DNA from: Beijerinckia mobilis
GTDB lineage: Bacteria; Pseudomonadota; Alphaproteobacteria; Rhizobiales; Beijerinckiaceae
Reading direction: 5' to 3'
Length of the DNA: 64,000 nt
Assembly (NCBI RefSeq): GCF_000745425.1
Contig: NZ_JQJH01000011.1
Location: 89,862-153,861, forward strand
Position numbers and translations under genes: made by a program. Shown here one piece after another: positions 19,565 through 28,528 of this stretch (within the stretch, counting starts at the first letter, position 1; the number at the start of each line of letters is the position of its first letter). The notes below the pieces were generated by a model. The model worked only from the letters and a program-made list of their open reading frames with translations, was not told the origin of the DNA and searched no databases.

Positions 19565-19814
19565 ACAACAATGTGACCCGTCGAAAGACGGAGGATCGCC
19601 GGATTCAGCGCGCTGATGCGCTTTGGCGCAGCCTCGTGATCATCCGCATCTCCGCACCGAGGCTGCACTGCCGCTGCACCCCGGCCTTGCCAGGGCAGCA
19701 GACCCACCGTTTCCTGAATCAGTGCCTTGTGAAAATGGAGACTATTTTCAGGCGACGGTTCACGGGATCAGGCGACCGGTGCGCCTTGATGCAGGATGAT
19801 GCAAGGACGTGCGA

Positions 19815-20873
19815 TCAAGCCTTGCCGTGATGCGCGGCTTCGCCATTGGCGTCGAGTGGCCAGCGCGGCCGCGCGGCAAAGGTCATGTCGTCGACGAGAC
19901 CGAGATTGAGGCGTTCGAGCCCCGCCCAGGCGATCATGGCGCCGTTGTCGGTGCAGAGCGCCGGCGGCGGCAGAACGAGGCGCAGGCCGGTTTCCCCGCA
20001 AAAGCGCATCAGCGCGCGGCGGATCGCGCCATTGGCCGCCACGCCGCCCGCCACCACCATGGCGTTGGAGGCCCCGACCTGCTCGCGAAACAGCCTGAGG
20101 CCCGCACGGCTGCGATCAATGATCGTATCGACGATCGCAGCCTGAAACGAGGCGCAGAGATCGGCGACATCCTCCTTGGTGAGCGGCGCGATGCGCTCGG
20201 CCTCGAGACGGATCGCGGTTTTGAGGCCGGAGAGCGAGAAATCGGGCTTGGGTCGGCCGAGCATCGGGCGCGGCAGATCAAACCGCGTCGGATTGCCGTC
20301 CTGCGCCGCTTTCTCGACCTGCGGGCCGCCCGGATAGGGCAGGCCCAGCATTTTGGCGACCTTGTCAAAAGCTTCACCAATCGCATCATCGACCGTGGAA
20401 CCGAGCCGCAGATAATCACCAACGCCGCGCACCGCGATCAATTGCGTATGGCCGCCCGAGACGAGCAGCAACATATAGGGAAAAGCGATACCGTCGGTGA
20501 GCCGCGCGGTGAGCGCATGGGCCTCGAGATGATTGACCGCGATGAAGGGCTTGCGCGCGGCAAGTGCCAGCGCCTTGCCGAAAGTGAGGCCCACCATGAC
20601 ACCGCCGATGAGGCCCGGCCCCGCCGCCGCGGCTATGCCATCAAGGTCGGCAAGCGTCACATGTGCTCGCTCCAGAGCCCGGTCGACCAGCCGGTCGAGT
20701 ACGTCGAGATGGGCGCGTGCGGCGATTTCCGGCACCACGCCACCATAGGCGGCATGTTCGGCGATCTGGCTCATGACCTCGTTGGACAGGATATCGCCCT
20801 TCGTTTCGTCGCTGAGCCGCACGACCGCGGCCGCCGTCTCGTCACAAGTGGTTTCAATCCCGAGGACAAGCAT
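19815..20873 (-). CDS. tsaD: tRNA N6-adenosine threonylcarbamoyltransferase TsaD
   Basis: A 352-residue ASKHA-fold protein starting [18 protein letters not shown], the universal TsaD N-terminus. The metal-binding [11 protein letters not shown] motif, the phosphate motif [10 protein letters not shown] and the [13 protein letters not shown] motif are all present. With TsaB and TsaE it transfers the threonylcarbamoyl group to A37 of ANN-decoding tRNAs, an essential modification. The frame extends upstream to 20933, but the ATG at 20873 is the family start. It is divergent from hemC, an arrangement common in alphaproteobacteria, with about 200 bases of shared upstream region. Confidence 0.96.
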   Translation of the reverse strand: MLVLGIETTCDETAAAVVRLSDETKGDILSNEVMSQIAEHAAYGGVVPEIAARAHLDVLDRLVDRALERAHVTLADLDGIAAAAGPGLIGGVMVGLTFGKALALAARKPFIAVNHLEAHALTARLTDGIAFPYMLLLVSGGHTQLIAVRGVGDYLRLGSTVDDAIGEAFDKVAKMLGLPYPGGPQVEKAAQDGNPTRFDLPRPMLGRPKPDFSLSGLKTAIRLEAERIAPLTKEDVADLCASFQAAIVDTIIDRSRAGLRLFREQVGASNAMVVAGGVAANGAIRRALMRFCGETGLRLVLPPPALCTDNGAMIAWAGLERLNLGLVDDMTFAARPRWPLDANGEAAHHGKA

Positions 20874-21075
20874 GCTATCGACCTGAATCCTGTACCACCC
20901 GCCAACCCGACCGCCGCTCCGGCCGCATGGCAAAGCGGGCCCGCTTTGCCATGCTGAGGCTCAAAGCACACGGCCGAGCCACCTGCGGCGCCAAATTCTT
21001 CCTGGGAGTAGCACGATCACCAACCAGCCGATAGAGCAATCCGCCGCAGCTCTTTCCCCCCTCCCTCCTTCCGGC

Positions 21076-22011
21076 GTGCGCTTGCGGCTCGGCACACGGG
21101 GCAGCCCGCTGGCTTTGGCCCAAGCCCATGAAGTCCGCGACCGTCTTGCCAGGGCGCATGGTTTCGCGGCCGAGGCAGTCGCCATCACCATCATCCGCAC
21201 CAGCGGCGATTCGATCCAGGACCGCCCGCTTTCGGAAGCCGGAGGCAAGGGTCTCTTCACACGGGAACTCGATCTCGCGCTGATGGAAGGGTCCATCGAT
21301 TTCGCCGTCCATTCCGCCAAGGATCTGCCGACCTTTCTGCCCGATCCGCTGATGATCTCCGGCTTTCTGCCGCGCGAGGATGTGCGCGACGTGTGGATTT
21401 CGCAAAAGGCTGATCATCCACGCGATCTGCCGGCGGGCAGCCTCGTCGGCACCGCGTCGCTGCGGCGCGGCGCGCTTGTCAAACGATTGCGTCCCGATCT
21501 CCGCGTGACCCTCCTGCGCGGCAATGTGGAAACGCGGCTCTCCAAACTCGCCGCCGGCGAGGTCGACGCAACTTTGCTCGCACTCGCGGGGCTCAAACGG
21601 CTGGGCCTTTCCGACAAGGCCACCCGTATTCTCGATACGGATGATTTTTTGCCGGCGGCGGGCCAGGGCGCCATAGGCATTACCGCGCGGGCAGGCGACG
21701 CGGCGACCGCGCAGCTGCTCGCGCCGATCCTCGATCCGGCGACCGGCGTCGCGCTTGCCGCCGAGCGGGCCTTCCTCACAATCCTCGACGGTTCCTGCAA
21801 GACGCCGATCGGCGCCCATGCGACGGTTGCGAACGGCATGGTCACTTTGCGCGGCATCGTCCTGCGGCCGGACGGATCGCAATGGTTCGAGGCGGAGGAA
21901 AGCGGACCGGAGGCTGAAGCCGCGGCGCTGGGCGAGCGGGCGGCGCAGGCCATTCTCTCCCGGCTGCCGCAGGGTTTCTTTCAGGAAGCCCCCGTTCCGG
22001 ATACCATTTAA
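21076..22011 (+). CDS. hemC: Hydroxymethylbilane synthase (porphobilinogen deaminase)
   Basis: A 311-residue enzyme that polymerises four porphobilinogen units into hydroxymethylbilane. It begins with GTG (MRLRLGTRGSPLALAQA). Hallmarks are TSGDSIQDRPLSEAGGKGLF, FAVHSAKDLPT, GTASLRRGALV and the cofactor Cys in LDGSCKTPIGAHA, to which the dipyrromethane attaches. hemD follows after 58 bases, so the two sequential haem-pathway steps are probably cotranscribed. The opposite strand carries tsaD. Confidence 0.96.
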   Translation: MRLRLGTRGSPLALAQAHEVRDRLARAHGFAAEAVAITIIRTSGDSIQDRPLSEAGGKGLFTRELDLALMEGSIDFAVHSAKDLPTFLPDPLMISGFLPREDVRDVWISQKADHPRDLPAGSLVGTASLRRGALVKRLRPDLRVTLLRGNVETRLSKLAAGEVDATLLALAGLKRLGLSDKATRILDTDDFLPAAGQGAIGITARAGDAATAQLLAPILDPATGVALAAERAFLTILDGSCKTPIGAHATVANGMVTLRGIVLRPDGSQWFEAEESGPEAEAAALGERAAQAILSRLPQGFFQEAPVPDTI

Positions 22012-22069
22012 GACTCCGCTCAAGACAAGGGCTGATAGCGCCGCCGGACCCTTCGCCAAGGATTGCACG

Positions 22070-22831
22070 ATGCTCATTCTGATCACGCGGCCCTTCGAGG
22101 AAGCCCTGCGCAGCGCCGCCAAACTCGAGGACGCCGGCTATTCCACGCTCCTCTCGCCCGTCCTCTATATGCGGGCGACGGAGACAGTCTGGCCGCAGGG
22201 GATTATCGACGGACTCATCGCCACCAGCGCCCAGGCTTTCGAGCTTCTCGACCTCAAATCCGAGCAGCCGCCGCCGGAAATGCGCCGGCTGTTGCCACTC
22301 TGGCTGGTCGGCGAAAGGACGCGCGGAGCGGCGCAGCGTAAAGGTTTCGACGGACCGGTTCATATCGCCCCGCATGCGAAACAATTGGCCGGGGATATCG
22401 AAGTGGCCGTCAAGCCGCCTGCCCGGCTCGTCTATCTCGCCGGGCAGGATCGCAAGCCCGATCTCGAGAAGCGCCTGAGAAAGGCCGGCCTCACCATTGA
22501 GGCGGCGGAAATCTACGCCGCCGAAGCCGTCGAGCAACTCAGCGACATCGCTCTCGAGGCGCTGCGCGCCGGCGAAATCGGCGCGGCGATGCATTATTCC
22601 CGCAGAAGCGCAGAGATCTTTCTCGCGCTCATGAACAAGGCCGGGCATGATCCAAAAGTCTTCCCCCATGTTTGCATGTCGGAGGATGTCGCGGAACCCT
22701 TGCGTGAGGCTGGCTGCAATGCGCGCTGCGGCGCGATGACCAATGAAGAAGGCATGCTCGATGCCCTGAAGGAAGCGCTCCGCTGCAATAGCGAGCCCTC
22801 CCCGCCGGTGCAGGATTCGTCAGAATCCTGA
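22070..22831 (+). CDS. hemD: Uroporphyrinogen-III synthase
   Basis: A 253-residue protein of the poorly conserved HemD family: LILITRPFEEALRSAAKLEDAG at the N-terminus, a central YLAGQDRKPDLEKRLRKAG segment and the later YSRRSAEIF motif. It closes hydroxymethylbilane with inversion of ring D to give uroporphyrinogen III. The position directly after hemC supports the call more than sequence alone would. The open frame reaches back to 21755 inside hemC; ATG at 22070 is the sensible start. Confidence 0.88.
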   Translation: MLILITRPFEEALRSAAKLEDAGYSTLLSPVLYMRATETVWPQGIIDGLIATSAQAFELLDLKSEQPPPEMRRLLPLWLVGERTRGAAQRKGFDGPVHIAPHAKQLAGDIEVAVKPPARLVYLAGQDRKPDLEKRLRKAGLTIEAAEIYAAEAVEQLSDIALEALRAGEIGAAMHYSRRSAEIFLALMNKAGHDPKVFPHVCMSEDVAEPLREAGCNARCGAMTNEEGMLDALKEALRCNSEPSPPVQDSSES

Positions 22832-22909
22832 AGCCGGTAACACATCCGGGCAAAATCACTGGGCCATGGGCGGGGAAGGCAAAGGGCGGGGAAATTGGGG
22901 AGGAACGGA

Positions 22910-23254
22910 ATGCGCGCCGCTTTTCTGGTGAGACTACTTGCGGTGAGTTTCACCCTGCTCGCCGCCCCGGCGGGAGCAGCGAGTTTCGATTGCCGCAAGG
23001 CCGAGACACCGGACGAGCGGACCATCTGCTCGCATCCGGGCCTCAATGATTCCGATGTCGAAATGGCGACGACCTACAAGCTTCTGGCGGGGCTCATGGC
23101 GATGGGAGCGCGCGGTGCTTTGCAAGACAGCCAGCAGGACTTCCTGACCAGGAGGCGCGCCTGTGGCGACAAGCTAGCCTGTCTGCAGCAGGTCTATAAG
23201 GCACGCCTGGAGGAATTGCAGGCGATTTACGACCGCATTCCCAAGCCGCTTTAG
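22910..23254 (+). CDS. LprI-like / DUF1311 secreted protein
   Basis: A 114-residue protein with a clear signal peptide (FLVRLLAVSFTLLAAPAGA). The mature domain has four Cys in the LprI (lysozyme-inhibitor-like N-terminal) pattern: SFDCRKAETPDERTICSHP and RRRACGDKLACLQQ, flanking a helix with YKLLAGLM. Family members sit in the periplasm; some bind lysozyme, but the role here is unproven. ATG at 22910 follows GGGGAGG at a good spacing and decides the start over TTG at 22895. It lies eight bases before the ABC ATPase gene and may be cotranscribed with it. Confidence 0.75.
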   Translation: MRAAFLVRLLAVSFTLLAAPAGAASFDCRKAETPDERTICSHPGLNDSDVEMATTYKLLAGLMAMGARGALQDSQQDFLTRRRACGDKLACLQQVYKARLEELQAIYDRIPKPL

Positions 23255-23262
23255 GCATTGCC

Positions 23263-24069
23263 ATGACGACAGCAACCCGCTCCGGCGACGCCTTCAAGGG
23301 AACCACCCGAGGAACCACCGGAGGAACCACCCATGACGCAGGCGCGCTGACAGTCGCGAATGTGAGCCATGTCTATGGCAAGAAGCGCGCGCTGGACCAC
23401 GTCTCCTTCACGCTGGCGCGCGGGCGCTTCAGCGTGCTGCTTGGCCTCAACGGCGCCGGCAAGACGACGCTGTTTTCCCTGATCACCCGGCTCCAGGCCT
23501 TTCAGGCCGGTACGATCTCCCTTGACGGCCATGATCTCCAGCGGGACCCGGGAGAGGTGCTGCGCCGGCTCGGCATCGTGTTCCAGGCGCGCACGCTCGA
23601 TCTCGATCTGACCGTCGAGCAGAATCTCGCCTATCATGCCGCCCTCCATGGGCTCCCGGCGCGGCTCGCACGCGCCCGGGCGGGCGCGGTGCTGGAACGT
23701 GTGGATCTCGCAGAAAGGCACGGCGACAAGGCCCGCGACCTTTCGGGCGGTCAGATGCGGCGCGTCGAAATCGCCCGCGCGCTATTGCATCAGCCGCGGG
23801 TCCTCATTCTGGACGAACCGACTGTCGGGCTCGACATCAAGGCACGCGCGGAGGTCCTGGCGCATGTCCGCACCCTCGTCGCAGAGGAAGGGATCGCCGT
23901 CCTATGGGCCACCCATCTTTTCGATGAGATTGATGCTGACGATGATCTCGTCATTCTGCATCAGGGACGCGTGCGTGGCACCGGCCGCGCCGACACGATC
24001 ATGGAGCAGATGGGCGCCGCGACATTGACCGAAGCTTTCACGCGCATGACCACCAGCGAGACCGTATGA
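23263..24069 (+). CDS. ABC transporter ATPase of the PQQ alcohol-dehydrogenase-associated type
   Basis: A 268-residue ABC ATPase: Walker A LLGLNGAGKTTLF, Q-loop FQARTLDLDLTVEQN, signature LSGGQMRRVEIARAL, Walker B VLILDEPTVGLD and switch His in ATHLF. The sequence around the Q-loop (FQARTLDLDLTVEQNLAYHA) strongly resembles the ATPase of exporters encoded with PQQ-dependent alcohol dehydrogenases (the ped/PQQ-ABC group). The first 25 residues contain a short Gly-Thr-Thr repeat from a 12-base tandem repeat and precede the domain. The stop overlaps the permease ATG by four bases. The transported substrate is unknown. Confidence 0.85.
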   Translation: MTTATRSGDAFKGTTRGTTGGTTHDAGALTVANVSHVYGKKRALDHVSFTLARGRFSVLLGLNGAGKTTLFSLITRLQAFQAGTISLDGHDLQRDPGEVLRRLGIVFQARTLDLDLTVEQNLAYHAALHGLPARLARARAGAVLERVDLAERHGDKARDLSGGQMRRVEIARALLHQPRVLILDEPTVGLDIKARAEVLAHVRTLVAEEGIAVLWATHLFDEIDADDDLVILHQGRVRGTGRADTIMEQMGAATLTEAFTRMTTSETV

Positions 24070-24902
24070 TGCGCAAAGCCGCCCCCGCCTCGCCCGGTTT
24101 CTCGCTGTTCCAATATGCCATTTGTCTCAATGGCATTCTCTGGCGCGAGACCCTGCGTTTCCTGCATCAGCGCGAGCGCTTCGTCTCGGCTTTGGTGCGT
24201 CCGCTCGTCTGGCTGTTCATTTTCGCTGCGGGATTTCGCGCGGGCGCAGGCCCTTTGCTCACGCCACCCTATACCACGCCTGTCCCTTATGAAATTTACA
24301 TTGCGCCGGGATTGATGGCGGTGATCCAGCTGTTCAACGGCATGCAATCGTCACTGTCGATGGTCTATGACCGCGAGATGGGCAATATGCGCATCCTGCT
24401 CGTCAGCCCGTTTCCGCGCTGGTTTCTTTTGACAGCCAAGCTCTGCGCCGGAACCCTCGTCTCGCTGCTGCAGGTCTATGCTTTTCTGGTCATCGCCTGG
24501 TTCTGGGACATCAGGCCGCCGAGCCTTTTTGGTTATGTCGCCGTTCTGCCGGCGCTTGTTCTATCCGGCCTGATGCTCGGCGCGCTCGGCATGCTTCTAT
24601 CCTCGCAGATCAAGCAGCTCGAAAATTTCGCGGGGGTGATGAATTTCGTCATCTTCCCGATGTTCTTCGCCTCAACCGCGCTCTATCCGCTCATCCGGAT
24701 CCGGGAAGGCAGCCCGAAACTGGCGTTCGTCGCCAGCCTCAATCCGCTGACCCATGCGGTGGAACTGATCCGGTTCGCGTTCCAGCAACAGATAAACTGG
24801 CTGGCGCTGGCTGTCGTCTTCATCGCGACCGCCCTGTTCCTCGGTGGGGCGATTGTCGCCTATGATCCGGCGCGCGGGCTTGGTGCGCGCCGGAGCGAAT
24901 AG
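24066..24902 (+). CDS. ABC-2 type transporter permease (PedC-like)
   Basis: A 278-residue ABC-2 family permease with about six hydrophobic segments. The sequence SLSMVYDREMGNMRILLVSP, then FPRWFLLTAK, is the cytoplasmic loop typical of this family. LNPLTHAVELIRFA near the C-terminus is also a family signature. It overlaps the ATPase gene by four bases and forms its membrane partner. Relatives occur next to PQQ-dependent alcohol dehydrogenases and cytochrome c genes, and here a cytochrome c gene is convergent just downstream. Whether it exports a cofactor, a protein or an alcohol-related compound is not known. Confidence 0.85.
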   Translation: MMRKAAPASPGFSLFQYAICLNGILWRETLRFLHQRERFVSALVRPLVWLFIFAAGFRAGAGPLLTPPYTTPVPYEIYIAPGLMAVIQLFNGMQSSLSMVYDREMGNMRILLVSPFPRWFLLTAKLCAGTLVSLLQVYAFLVIAWFWDIRPPSLFGYVAVLPALVLSGLMLGALGMLLSSQIKQLENFAGVMNFVIFPMFFASTALYPLIRIREGSPKLAFVASLNPLTHAVELIRFAFQQQINWLALAVVFIATALFLGGAIVAYDPARGLGARRSE

Positions 24903-24959
24903 GACCCGTTTCCTGCCGGGAGACGTTTCCCCGGCAGAGAGTACGGCGGGAGCAGCAGC

Positions 24960-25358
24960 TTACTTCTTGGTGCCGGAAGCGTCGAAAGAAGAAAGGAAGG
25001 CGAAGAGATTGTCCTGATCGCTCTCCTTCGGCAGGCCGGCGAAAATCATCTTGATGCCCGGAACCTTGGCCTTCGGATTCTTGATATATTCCTTGAAGGT
25101 CGCCTCATCCCAGGTCAGACCGGAATTCTTCATGGCATCGGAGAAAGTATAGCCTTCGAGCGAACCGGCCTTACGGCCATTGAGCCCGTTCAGCTCCGGA
25201 CCGACGAAATTCTTGGCGCCCGGTCCGATCTGGTGGCAAACCTTGCACTTGGTCTGGAAGATCTTCTCACCGGCTTCGGGATCGCCGGCAGCCAGCGCCG
25301 CACCGGCGCTGGCAAGGCCCATCAGGACCGCCAGGGAGAAAGAAACGGTTCTTGTCAT
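24960..25358 (-). CDS. Class I c-type cytochrome, c2/c550-like
   Basis: A 132-residue precursor with a signal peptide (FSLAVLMGLASAGAALA) and one haem motif, CKVCH. The Met ligand is probably in GIKMIFAGL, the standard cytochrome c2 context. FVGPELNGLNGRKAGSLEGY is also typical. It is a soluble periplasmic electron carrier, a plausible acceptor for the PQQ dehydrogenase encoded near the right end of the window, though that link is inference. The open frame extends to 25484, but the Met at 25358 precedes the signal peptide directly. Convergent with the ABC transporter genes. Confidence 0.92.
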   Translation of the reverse strand: MTRTVSFSLAVLMGLASAGAALAAGDPEAGEKIFQTKCKVCHQIGPGAKNFVGPELNGLNGRKAGSLEGYTFSDAMKNSGLTWDEATFKEYIKNPKAKVPGIKMIFAGLPKESDQDNLFAFLSSFDASGTKK

Positions 25359-25823
25359 CGTGCTAATCCTCAAAAGCGTCGCCCCCATGCGCATGCGAGA
25401 ACGGCGCATCTCCAAAGTTCCAGAGCAGCTACCGGACGGTTCCAGGCGAGCTTCCACCACACCCGATTCCCGGCGCAATGTCATCGGCTAACCTTGCGGC
25501 CGGATAATGACTACGGCGCGTCAGAATCTCCCCGCACTGGACCACGCCCATAGGAAACATCCTAATAGTTTGTAACTGCTTATGTTTTATGAAGAAAGCG
25601 ACATGCGCCTTCCAATCTGACCGTGTAGAACAGGATCCGTCCGGATGCAATCGCCCAGCGAACGAGAAACCGCGCCTACACAATCGGCACAATGCGATCA
25701 ACCGGCTGAGCCGACCGAAAGAGGGTAAGCCGCGACAATTTGTCCTCTCCTTTTCCTTCGGCGCAAAGCGGGTTGCCTTGATCATGATTCAGAAAGTCAT
25801 CAACCGACTCACCGAGTGGGCCT

Positions 25824-25851
25824 CATGGATCATGCGACAGCATGATCCATG
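25824..25851. repeat. Short palindrome related to the intergenic repeat family
   Basis: CATGGATCATG and CATGATCCATG flank a six-base centre CGACAG. It resembles the right palindrome of the copy at 44915 (CATGGATCACGAC with GTCGTGATCCATG). No GC core stands next to it. It lies in the 570-base gap between the cytochrome c gene and the HupH-like gene, which holds nothing else I recognise. Confidence 0.5.
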
Positions 25852-25929
25852 AAGGGACATCGAAAATTGCCACGCCGCAGGCAGCGGGCGCAATTCCTGA
25901 AGGAAACATTCTCGAGACATGGGGGGCTG

Positions 25930-26967
25930 TCAGCGCATCGCCATCTGTCCCGAGACATTGGTCGCCACCTCGCCGCTTTTCTCTGGACAGAAAAGAGCGA
26001 GGGAAAGATTGCCGATAAAGAGACGGTGCTCGACCAGGCTCTCATCGCCATCGCGCCGTTGTAGAAACCAGACATTGCGGGTTTGGGTCGAAAGGATGCG
26101 CCATGATCCCCTTGCGGCAAGCGGCGGGACGGCATCCGTTTCCACACTCTCCGCCTTGTTTTCCACCGGTGCCAGTCCGGCAAGCTGGCGCTCAAAAGCC
26201 TCATCACAACGCACATGGAGTTGGATGGCGCCCGGCTCCAGGGCCTCCAACAGATCCGCACAATCTCTTTCTTCCTGATGTCTCCCGTCGAACAGAGGGA
26301 CTTCGGAGGGCTCCGTCCGAACCCGTCCCTCATTTTCGAAATCCCAGGCCTTGAGACGTACTTTCTGCAGAAACGCATTGAAAGCCGGTGTCTTTCTGGG
26401 ATCAGCGGAAGAAAATTCGAGCGGGGTCGCGCGAGCGGCCTGGTGAAGGATTGTCGGGAGGTCGTCGATCTGCAGGAAATGTTCGAGGATCTCGCCATCC
26501 GGCGCCAGGAACAGGATCTCCCATGCGCGCGCCATGCGCGTATTGCGGATCCGGGCGATCACGCCATCGGTGAGGCAAACCTCACCAGTGACCGGGCCCT
26601 CGCCCAGAATGCGCAGGATGAAGGCGATGTCACTGGTGCAAAGACCGGTAAATTCGAAAATATTCTCATTATACTCGGTGTTGCTATATTCGGTGTTGCT
26701 CTGGAAAATGCCCCTAGTGAAACGATCGAGGAAATCTCTGGCAGCGGAAGAGCAGAGGCCGGACCGCTCCGGACAATGGAGCAGGTAATAGATGTTGCTC
26801 GAATGAATTCCATCATCCCCCCGAAACAAGGGAATACAGGGTGGAACGCTCGATTGTGCACCAACCTGCGTTGGAGGCGTGACGTGGAGTGGAGCAGAGG
26901 GGGTCATCCTGGCAAGGTTGAGCAGCAAAGGAATATTACATGAATTTTGATCGCGACCCAGAGTCAT
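25930..26967 (-). CDS. HupH/HyaF-like hydrogenase expression protein (orphan)
   Basis: A 345-residue protein with two regions matching the HupH/HyaF C-terminal domain. The first is DIAFILRILGEGPVTGEV followed by WEILFLAPDGEILEHFLQI and DDLPTIL, comparable to the LLGEGEVSVRI and WRVRR segments of E. coli HyaF. The second, weaker one ends with NVWFLQRRDGDESLVEHRL. HyaF/HupH proteins help mature [NiFe] uptake hydrogenases. No hydrogenase structural or hyp gene is in the window, and the protein is about 60 residues longer at the N-terminus than HyaF. A 15-base tandem duplication lies inside the gene (26672-26701) and gives NTEYSNTEY. It could be an orphan or a repurposed family member. Met at 26907 is an alternative start. 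Confidence 0.6.
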   Translation of the reverse strand: MTLGRDQNSCNIPLLLNLARMTPSAPLHVTPPTQVGAQSSVPPCIPLFRGDDGIHSSNIYYLLHCPERSGLCSSAARDFLDRFTRGIFQSNTEYSNTEYNENIFEFTGLCTSDIAFILRILGEGPVTGEVCLTDGVIARIRNTRMARAWEILFLAPDGEILEHFLQIDDLPTILHQAARATPLEFSSADPRKTPAFNAFLQKVRLKAWDFENEGRVRTEPSEVPLFDGRHQEERDCADLLEALEPGAIQLHVRCDEAFERQLAGLAPVENKAESVETDAVPPLAARGSWRILSTQTRNVWFLQRRDGDESLVEHRLFIGNLSLALFCPEKSGEVATNVSGQMAMR

Positions 26968-27507
26968 GAATTGGCCCCGTCGTTATTTTTATTGCCGATA
27001 GCAGTTCTTTTGATCCTAGACTACTTACAGACGACAGTATCGCCTTACTCCCATCTTCATTTATTATTATATATTATCTATACTTAGCGTACAGATATTG
27101 ATTTGCCGGTCAGAACCGCGCAATCTCCAAAGGCACAATCCCGCTTTCCCAAATACAAAGCCGTGGGACAAATTTCCCCGACTCATTCCATCGAGGTTTA
27201 ATATTACTTCGCCTTTCGTTATATTTTCCTTATTAAGAACACAATTCTGCCTGTGGTCAACAAAAGTCTTTACCCCCAAATTGCCATCTTACACCGCCGA
27301 AGAAAATTGTATTTTATATCAACAAGATATCAATGTTTTTACAGTTACAAGAGTATGATTTCTTTACAACAATAATGTATTTTACGGTTTTATAACCCGC
27401 TCTGCGACGCGAGATTGGGTATCCGCCTAACGCGGATACGGCGCGGACGGCTCCCGATTCTGACTTCAAAAATCGTTTATCGGCAGGCTCCTTCTGGTAA
27501 AGTGCAC
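26968..27507. other. AT-rich gap before recR
   Basis: 540 bases, clearly richer in A and T than the flanking genes (for example 27060-27080 is nearly all A/T). Short frames occur on both strands but none has a ribosome binding site or family match. It may contain the promoter of the HupH-like gene. It looks like acquired or decayed DNA. Confidence 0.4.
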
Positions 27508-28113
27508 TCAAAAATCCGTCCGGCTGCGCAAAGCCGTCGCCAAAGTGCCTTCATCCAGATAATCGAGCTCTCCGCCGATCGGCACCCCATGCGCCAGGCG
27601 GGTGATCTTCACGCCATAGGAATTGAGTAGATCAGTTATATAATGGGCGGTTGTCTGGCCATCGACCGTGGCATTGACCGCCAGAACGACTTCCCGGACA
27701 CCGCCTTGCGCGACTCGATCGACCAGCGCATCGAGATTCAAGTCCTTCGGGCCCGTCCCCTCCAGCGCCGACAAGGTCCCACCCAGCACATGATAGCGCG
27801 CAGGCAGGGCGGCCGCGCGTTCGAGCGCCCAGAGATCAGCGATCGTTTCGACGACCACGATAAGCCCCTGATCACGGGTCGGATCCGCACAGATCGCGCA
27901 GGGGTCGCGCGTATCCATATTGCCGCAGACATGACAGACGACCAGCCTGTCGTGGGCCTGCCGCATGGCATCGCTCAGAGGACCGAGCAATTCCTCACGT
28001 TTGCGGATCAGATGCAGCGCGGCCCGCCGGGCCGAACGCGGGCCAAGACCCGGAAGCCGGGCCAAAAGGTGAATGAGCCGCTCGATTTCAGGCCCGGCAG
28101 GAGGGGTCGTCAT
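27508..28113 (-). CDS. recR: Recombination mediator RecR
   Basis: A 201-residue RecR. It has an N-terminal helix-hairpin-helix ([19 protein letters not shown]), a Cys4 zinc finger ([16 protein letters not shown]), a TOPRIM domain starting [14 protein letters not shown], and a C-terminal Walker B-like segment ([19 protein letters not shown] in related form). With RecF/RecO it loads RecA at gaps. It is last in the dnaX-ebfC-recR order conserved across many bacteria, 38 bases after ebfC. Confidence 0.96.
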   Translation of the reverse strand: MTTPPAGPEIERLIHLLARLPGLGPRSARRAALHLIRKREELLGPLSDAMRQAHDRLVVCHVCGNMDTRDPCAICADPTRDQGLIVVVETIADLWALERAAALPARYHVLGGTLSALEGTGPKDLNLDALVDRVAQGGVREVVLAVNATVDGQTTAHYITDLLNSYGVKITRLAHGVPIGGELDYLDEGTLATALRSRTDF

Positions 28114-28151
28114 GCAGTTGAGAACAAGTCCGCGTAAAGGGAAGGCGAGGA

Positions 28152-28457
28152 TCAGAACGGCAGCTGCAGACCGCCAGTAACCTCCCGCATCTTCTCTTCC
28201 ATGATCTTTTCCGCCTGATGCCGCGCATTTTCATAAGCAAGAGCAACGAGATCCTCGACGATCTCCTTCTCTTCCGGTTTCAACAACGAGGCATCAATGG
28301 ACACATTGCGGATTTGCCCCTTCACCGTCAGGGTGATGCGCACGAGCCCCGCGCCCGCCTGGCCCTCCACCGTCATTTCCTCGAGCTGCGCCTGCATATC
28401 CTGCACCTTGGCCTGCATGGCCTGCGCCTGTTTCAAAAGCCCCATCATGTCTTTCAT
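28152..28457 (-). CDS. ebfC: YbaB/EbfC family nucleoid-associated protein
   Basis: A 101-residue protein, [20 protein letters not shown] at the N-terminus, then a short beta region ([19 protein letters not shown]) and a C-terminal helix ([20 protein letters not shown]). This is the YbaB/EbfC dimer fold that binds DNA and affects nucleoid organisation. It sits between dnaX and recR, its usual neighbours, about 70 bases after dnaX. Confidence 0.95.
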   Translation of the reverse strand: MKDMMGLLKQAQAMQAKVQDMQAQLEEMTVEGQAGAGLVRITLTVKGQIRNVSIDASLLKPEEKEIVEDLVALAYENARHQAEKIMEEKMREVTGGLQLPF

Positions 28458-28528
28458 GGCTCGTTCCTCTCCATGCGATCGTGACCGATCGAATCCTTTG
28501 CCCGGCGCCGCAGATGCCTGCCGTGCCT

